Shown one piece after another: positions 32,452-36,255 of a stretch of DNA of 36,255 nt. The stretch is from an uncultured Clostridia bacterium (GTDB lineage Bacteria; Bacillota; Clostridia; Christensenellales; Borkfalkiaceae). Both the position numbers and the translations under genes were made by a program. The notes beneath the pieces are model-generated. The model was not told the DNA's origin and ran no database searches. It was given only the letters and a program-made list of their open reading frames with translations. The stretch is from positions 1 through 36,255 of the forward strand of contig CAKQSI010000020.1 of assembly GCA_934272745.1 (NCBI GenBank), in the 5' to 3' direction. How positions within the stretch are numbered: the first letter of the stretch is position 1; each line of letters begins with the position of its first letter.

Positions 32452-33300
32452 ATGCAGGGCTTTATCACCGTTATCAAGCCGCAGGGGTGCAATTCGATGC
32501 GCGCCGTGGCAAGAGTCAAAAAAATCACGGGACTTTCCGCCGGGCATATGGGGACGCTGGACCCCATGGCTTCCGGCGTTTTGCCGGTCGCGATCGGAAA
32601 AGCGACGCGGCTTTTTCCTTATTTTATCGAAAAACAAAAGGTATACGACGCGGAATTTATTTTCGGCGAAGAGCGCGACACGCTGGACGCTACCGGCACG
32701 GTCGTAAAAACGACCGACGTCCGCCCGAATCGGGAACAAATTCTGGCGGCGCTTCCCCGTCTTACGGGGGAGATACAACAGGTTCCGCCGCGCTATTCGG
32801 CGTGTTTCGTGGACGGCAAACGCGGTTACGCCTTAGCCCGCCGCGGGGTGGAGTTTGAATTGAAACCCAAAACCGTGCGTGTGGATTCCATCGAGTACCT
32901 TGGGGAAGAAAACGGCACGCACCGCATCAAAGTCGCCTGCGGCGGCGGGACGTATATCCGCTCGCTCATCCGCGACCTCGGCTACCTGACCGGCAGCCTT
33001 GCCACCATGACTGCCCTTTGTAGAACGCAAAGCGGCATTTTCAAAATCGAAGACGGCGTTTTTCTGGACGACCTTTCCGAGGAGAGTATTCTAAGTCATC
33101 TGCTCCCGCCGGAAGCGCCCCTTTCATACCCCGTCGTCACATTAAACGAAGCGTTTACCAGACGTATCGTCAACGGGCTGCCCGTCAACCTCGGCAAACC
33201 CGACGGCTTTTATACCGTCTTTGGCGAAGGCGGCATTTTAGGCGTGGGCGAGATCGCCGCCACGCGCCTGAAAATCAAAGCATATTTAAAAGAAGACTGA
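32452..33300 (+). CDS. truB: tRNA pseudouridine-55 synthase
   Basis: A 282-aa enzyme that isomerises U55 in the T-loop of tRNAs. The catalytic Asp37 is in GHMGTLDPMASGVLP, followed by TRLFPYF, a conserved Tyr in KVYDAEF, and PPRYSACFVDGKRGYALARRG and YIRSLIRDLG motifs; a PUA-like tail closes the protein. The start at 32452 matches the family start and has AGAGG 4 nt upstream (tight); the open frame extends to 32296 but that part is not family-like. The 227-bp gap before it has three ACCGGGGA-type copies (near 32224, 32259 and 32280) and no gene. Confidence 0.96.
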   Translation: MQGFITVIKPQGCNSMRAVARVKKITGLSAGHMGTLDPMASGVLPVAIGKATRLFPYFIEKQKVYDAEFIFGEERDTLDATGTVVKTTDVRPNREQILAALPRLTGEIQQVPPRYSACFVDGKRGYALARRGVEFELKPKTVRVDSIEYLGEENGTHRIKVACGGGTYIRSLIRDLGYLTGSLATMTALCRTQSGIFKIEDGVFLDDLSEESILSHLLPPEAPLSYPVVTLNEAFTRRIVNGLPVNLGKPDGFYTVFGEGGILGVGEIAATRLKIKAYLKED

Positions 33301-33479
33301 CCCGCCGCTGGATTTTTTGAAAGAAGAGTTTTCTGCCGTGCAAAGTTGCCCGTGTTTTTTGCGGGGAAAAACGTATTTGCCGCGGAATTTTTGCAAGCAA
33401 AGAAATTTGCCGCGGGGCTTTCGGCAGGCGGATTTTCTGATAAAAGACCGCGCAAAAGTCGCGGATTCCGGAGGGGAAA

Positions 33480-34451
33480 ATGCAGCGCGTTTCGTTCGGA
33501 CAATCTTATAAAAAAAAGCCGCTCGTCCTTGCGATGGGTCTGTTCGACGCCGTGCACCAAGGACATCGGGCGCTGCTGAAAAAAACGGTGTCGCTTGCAA
33601 AGGCGCAAGGGGCAGTGCCCGCGGTGTTTACCCTTTCGGGCTGCAAAGGCGCGCCGCTGTTTACCGAGGAGGAGCGCGCGGCGTTCCTTGCGGAGATCGG
33701 GATCGAACTTATGATCGTCGCCCCGTTCGGGGAAGTGCAAACTCTGCCTGGTCGGGAATTTTTAACGCAACTTTTCGGCCGGTTTTCGGTTGCCTTCGCG
33801 GTCTGCGGCGAAGATTACCGCTTCGGCAGCGCCGCCGCTTGCGGCGTGCGGGAACTAAAAGAATTTTGCGCTGCCCAAAAAACAGAAGTCGAGATTCTTT
33901 CCGCCGTTACCGACAAAAGCGGCGAGAAAATTTCCACCACCCGGGTGAAAAACGCCTTGTCCGCAGGCGATCTTGCCGCAGCGAAAGCCCTTCTCGGGCG
34001 AAACTATTCGGTGTCCGGAGCGGTGAGAAGCGGCTATAAAATCGGGCGGACGCTGGGTTTTCCCACCGCAAACATCGACCTTTCCGACCGGTTTTTGCCA
34101 AAAGCCGGCGTGTACGCCGTCCGTGCCGTTTTACCGTGTAACGGTGCGGAAAATTTCGGTGGGTCGGAACCCCCCGCCGGCGGTTCTGAAAAAATTACCG
34201 CCTCTTGCGGCACCTATTTCGGCATTGCAAATCTCGGCGCGGCGCCTACCGTGGGGCACCAAAGCGTGCTGCTCGAAGTGCATTTCGACGGCTTTTCGGG
34301 CAACCTTTACGGAAAAACCGTCACGGTGGAGTTTTTGTCTTTCCTCAGGGAAATCCAGAAGTTTGCAAGCAAGGCAGCCCTTTCTTTGCAACTGGAAAAA
34401 GACCTGACCCGCCTCCGCGCGACAGCTGCGGATCTTTCGGAGGAGAAATAA
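33480..34451 (+). CDS. ribF: Bifunctional riboflavin kinase/FMN adenylyltransferase
   Basis: A 323-aa enzyme making FMN and FAD from riboflavin. The N-terminal FAD-synthetase part has MGLFDAVHQGH at ~19-29 (family GxFDGxHxGH, with Gly replaced by Ala) and ISTTRVKNAL at ~151-160. The C-terminal kinase has GRTLGFPTANI at ~189-199 and GIANLGAAPTV at ~248-258. Residues ~219-243 are a Gly/Ser/Pro-rich insertion between kinase strands not usual for the family. GGAGG lies 6 nt before the ATG. In Bacillus ribF is followed by rpsO; here that gene is missing. Confidence 0.94.
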   Translation: MQRVSFGQSYKKKPLVLAMGLFDAVHQGHRALLKKTVSLAKAQGAVPAVFTLSGCKGAPLFTEEERAAFLAEIGIELMIVAPFGEVQTLPGREFLTQLFGRFSVAFAVCGEDYRFGSAAACGVRELKEFCAAQKTEVEILSAVTDKSGEKISTTRVKNALSAGDLAAAKALLGRNYSVSGAVRSGYKIGRTLGFPTANIDLSDRFLPKAGVYAVRAVLPCNGAENFGGSEPPAGGSEKITASCGTYFGIANLGAAPTVGHQSVLLEVHFDGFSGNLYGKTVTVEFLSFLREIQKFASKAALSLQLEKDLTRLRATAADLSEEK

Positions 34452-34487
34452 AACGCCGAACAGGGAAACGAGGCGTTGAATTTTCCC
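34451..34487 (+). terminator. Weak terminator-like hairpin after ribF
   Basis: AACGCC (34452-34457) pairs with GGCGTT (34472-34477) and is followed by GAATTTT. The stem is short, so read-through into the next gene is likely. A GTTGAATTT/AAATTCAAC pair spans ~34475-34532. Confidence 0.3.
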
Positions 34488-34621
34488 GCGCGATTATTGC
34501 GACTTTCCGCAAGGGATAAGGAAATTCAACTCCGTAAACCTGCAGTTAAACGGCGCGGACAATATCAGAAAACCGGAATACCTGTTCTACCAAAAAATTA
34601 AAACCTTTCAGCGAGGTACTT

Positions 34622-35467
34622 ATGATAAAATTCGGACCCAGCGGCAACTGTTTGAGTTTTTACGCCGCGGGAAACAAATCAACCGAGCAGGCGGCGGCGT
34701 TCGTCAAAAATCTCGGGCTTTCGGCATACGAATATTCTTTCGGCAGGGGCATCACGCTCGGCAAGGAAAAAGCCGCCCTGCTGGGCGAAATTTTTACGGA
34801 CGCGGGCGTGGAAATCAGCGTTCACGCGCCGTATTATATCAATTTTGCAAATCCCGACGACGAAATGGCGCAAAAATCTTACGCCTACGTGTTAAACAGC
34901 GCCGAAATGCTGCGCCTTCTGCGCGGCAGTCGCGTGGTATTTCACCCCGCAACGCAGGGCAAAATGAGCCGGGAAGAAGCGGTCGCCCTCACCGAAAAAC
35001 GCCTCGTTACCCTTGCTTCTCTCATTAAGGAAGCGGGTTACGGCGACCTCTTTTTCTGTCCGGAAACCATGGGAAAATCGGCGCAGATCGGCACGATAGA
35101 GGAGATCGTCCGCTTTTGCAAGATCGACGAAATTTATCTGCCCTGCGTGGATTTCGGACACGTCAACGCGCGCGAACAGGGCAGTCTGAAGACCGAGGAG
35201 GACTATCTTTCCCGCCTGAATTACATGATCAACGAGCTGGGTTACGAGCGCATGAAGCATTTCCACGTGCACTTCAGTAAAATCATGTACGGACCCAAAG
35301 GGGAGATCAAGCACCTCACGTTTGCGGACGAAAAATACGGACCGGAGTTTGCTCCGCTTGCCGCCGCCCTCAAAAAACTCAGGCTGGAACCCGTCGTGAT
35401 CTCCGAATCGGACGGAATGCAGGCGGAAGAAGCAAAAATTATGCAGGATATTTACGTCGGGGATTGA
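34622..35467 (+). CDS. AP-endonuclease family 2-like TIM-barrel protein
   Basis: A 281-aa TIM-barrel protein of the endonuclease IV/xylose-isomerase-like superfamily. Segments matching the metal-ligand order of Nfo are SVHAPYYINFANP (~60-72), VVFHPA (~104-109), FCPETMG (~143-149), VDFGHVNA (~177-184), HVHFSK (~215-220) and ISESDG (~260-265). These support a three-metal hydrolase acting on abasic DNA, but the family also contains non-nuclease members, so a firm nfo call is not made. GAGGT lies about 6 nt before the ATG. It is 170 bp after ribF, and its TGA stop lies within the -35 of the next promoter. Confidence 0.82.
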   Translation: MIKFGPSGNCLSFYAAGNKSTEQAAAFVKNLGLSAYEYSFGRGITLGKEKAALLGEIFTDAGVEISVHAPYYINFANPDDEMAQKSYAYVLNSAEMLRLLRGSRVVFHPATQGKMSREEAVALTEKRLVTLASLIKEAGYGDLFFCPETMGKSAQIGTIEEIVRFCKIDEIYLPCVDFGHVNAREQGSLKTEEDYLSRLNYMINELGYERMKHFHVHFSKIMYGPKGEIKHLTFADEKYGPEFAPLAAALKKLRLEPVVISESDGMQAEEAKIMQDIYVGD

Positions 35468-35493
35468 CAAACCTCCGCAAGATGTGGTAAACT
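35464..35493 (+). promoter_or_regulatory. Promoter of the M24 peptidase gene
   Basis: TTGACA (35464-35469), 18-nt spacer, TAAACT (35488-35493). The -35 contains the stop codon (35465-35467) of the preceding gene. The leader of about 95 nt has no recognised regulatory motif. Confidence 0.65.
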
Positions 35494-35592
35494 AATACAT
35501 ATATTGCTGTTTCTGCGTCCGTTTTACGGCGTCGCCGCAAACTTCCGGCGCGTTCCACCGTCCGCCGGCGCGGAAACCATCGAGGCAAGACT

Positions 35593-36255
35593 ATGACCAA
35601 TGCAGAATTTTTAGCACAAAAAGGGGCAGAAGCCTTTCTTTCCACCGACGAAAAAACCATGTGGTATTTCACGCGGTTCGTCAGTTCGTACGGGTATCTG
35701 GTTCTGCTTCCCGAAAAAACGTTGTTTCTGACCGATTTGCGCTATAAAGAGGGCGCGGAAAAGAAACTTTCGCCCAAGGGCATCGAAGTAAAAGTAATTT
35801 CGCCCAAAAACGCCATCGAAACCCTTTCTTCCGTCCTTGCGGGCGCAAAAAAAGTAGGCTATCAGGCGGACGCCATCACCGTGCAGGACTTCCGCGCGCT
35901 GGAACCGCTTGAAAAAGAATGGATCGATTTTTCGGACGAAGTGTACGAAACCGAATCGGTCAAGACGGCGGAGGAGATCGCGCTCATTCAAAAAGCGTGC
36001 AAAATCACCGAAAAAACCTATCTCGACATTCTGTCGTATTTTAAAGAGGGCGTGACCGAACTCGAGGTTGCAAACGAGATGGAGTACCGCATGAAAAAAG
36101 CGGGCGCTACCGGTCTTGCGTTTGAAACCATCGTGGCGTTCGGCAAAAACGCCGCCGTTCCGCACCACGTGCCGGACAACACCAGACTGAAAGAGGGCAT
36201 GGCGATCCTGATGGACTTCGGCTGTTCCTATCAGGGGTATTGCTCGGATATGACC
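35593..36255 (+). CDS. M24-family Xaa-Pro aminopeptidase (partial, cut by window end)
   Basis: The first 221 residues of a creatinase/prolidase-type metallopeptidase. An N-terminal domain (~1-125) with MWYFTRFVSSYGYLVL and FLTDLRY is followed by the start of the pita-bread catalytic domain: KTAEEIALIQKACKITEKTY, ELEVANEMEYRMKKAGATGLAFETIVAFGKNAAVPHH and MDFGCSYQGYCSDMT with the first metal-binding Asp residues. The remaining metal ligands lie beyond the window. GAGG lies 7 nt before the ATG. In Firmicutes such genes often precede efp, which could be the next gene, but that is not visible. Confidence 0.93.
   Translation, partial: MTNAEFLAQKGAEAFLSTDEKTMWYFTRFVSSYGYLVLLPEKTLFLTDLRYKEGAEKKLSPKGIEVKVISPKNAIETLSSVLAGAKKVGYQADAITVQDFRALEPLEKEWIDFSDEVYETESVKTAEEIALIQKACKITEKTYLDILSYFKEGVTELEVANEMEYRMKKAGATGLAFETIVAFGKNAAVPHHVPDNTRLKEGMAILMDFGCSYQGYCSDMT

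Overview
The window looks like chromosomal DNA of a Bacillota (Firmicutes) bacterium of the class Clostridia, probably an uncultured gut or anaerobic lineage. This rests on the rimP-nusA-ylxR-ylxQ-infB-rbfA gene order, NrdR, a lysine (L-box) riboswitch, PolC-type domains, strong Shine-Dalgarno sites and many near-consensus TTGACA-N17-TATAAT promoters. It is ordinary core genome with no phage, transposase, CRISPR or recognisable defence island. The oddities are in gene architecture and in repeat-rich spacers.

Region 1 (1-3.1 kb, minus strand): a three-gene ABC importer (lipoprotein, ATPase, permease) of the SsuABC/TauABC/ThiY-like type. Its promoter appears to share -35 bases with a divergent promoter pointing at valS. 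Region 2 (3.5-8.9 kb): valS, a 10-TM EamA-type transporter, a 780-bp gene-free stretch with five tandem 39-41 bp hairpin units, and a phosphoribosyltransferase on the minus strand. Region 3 (9-12 kb): a LacI-type regulator, the rdgB/yfcE-like pair (same pairing as B. subtilis ysnA-ysnB), and a six-tRNA operon (Gly, Arg, His, Gln, Lys, Lys) with its own promoter and terminator. Region 4 (12-15 kb, minus strand): a lysine riboswitch with terminator controlling a fused substrate-binding/permease protein and its ATPase, so very likely a lysine importer.

Region 5 (15-21.5 kb): an M42 aminopeptidase, a MATE exporter fused in one reading frame to a HAD phosphatase, and an NCS2 purine permease. The last ~320 bp of the permease gene plus terminator are tandemly duplicated. 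A small DUF1294-like membrane protein follows on the minus strand. Region 6 (21.6-36.3 kb, plus strand): nrdR, ispG, a 509-aa protein at the usual polC position that keeps only the PolC N-terminal, OB and DEDDh exonuclease domains, then rimP, nusA, ylxR, ylxQ, infB, rbfA, nrnA, truB, ribF, an AP-endonuclease-like TIM barrel and an M24 peptidase cut by the window end.

The right half is the translation and ribosome-maturation operon with isoprenoid, flavin and tRNA-modification neighbours. Purine handling recurs across the window (phosphoribosyltransferase, RdgB, NCS2 permease) but not as one operon. The observations most worth following are the polymerase-less PolC derivative, the MATE-HAD fusion, the permease 3' duplication whose coding part is almost unchanged while its flank has diverged, and low-complexity insertions in several housekeeping enzymes.
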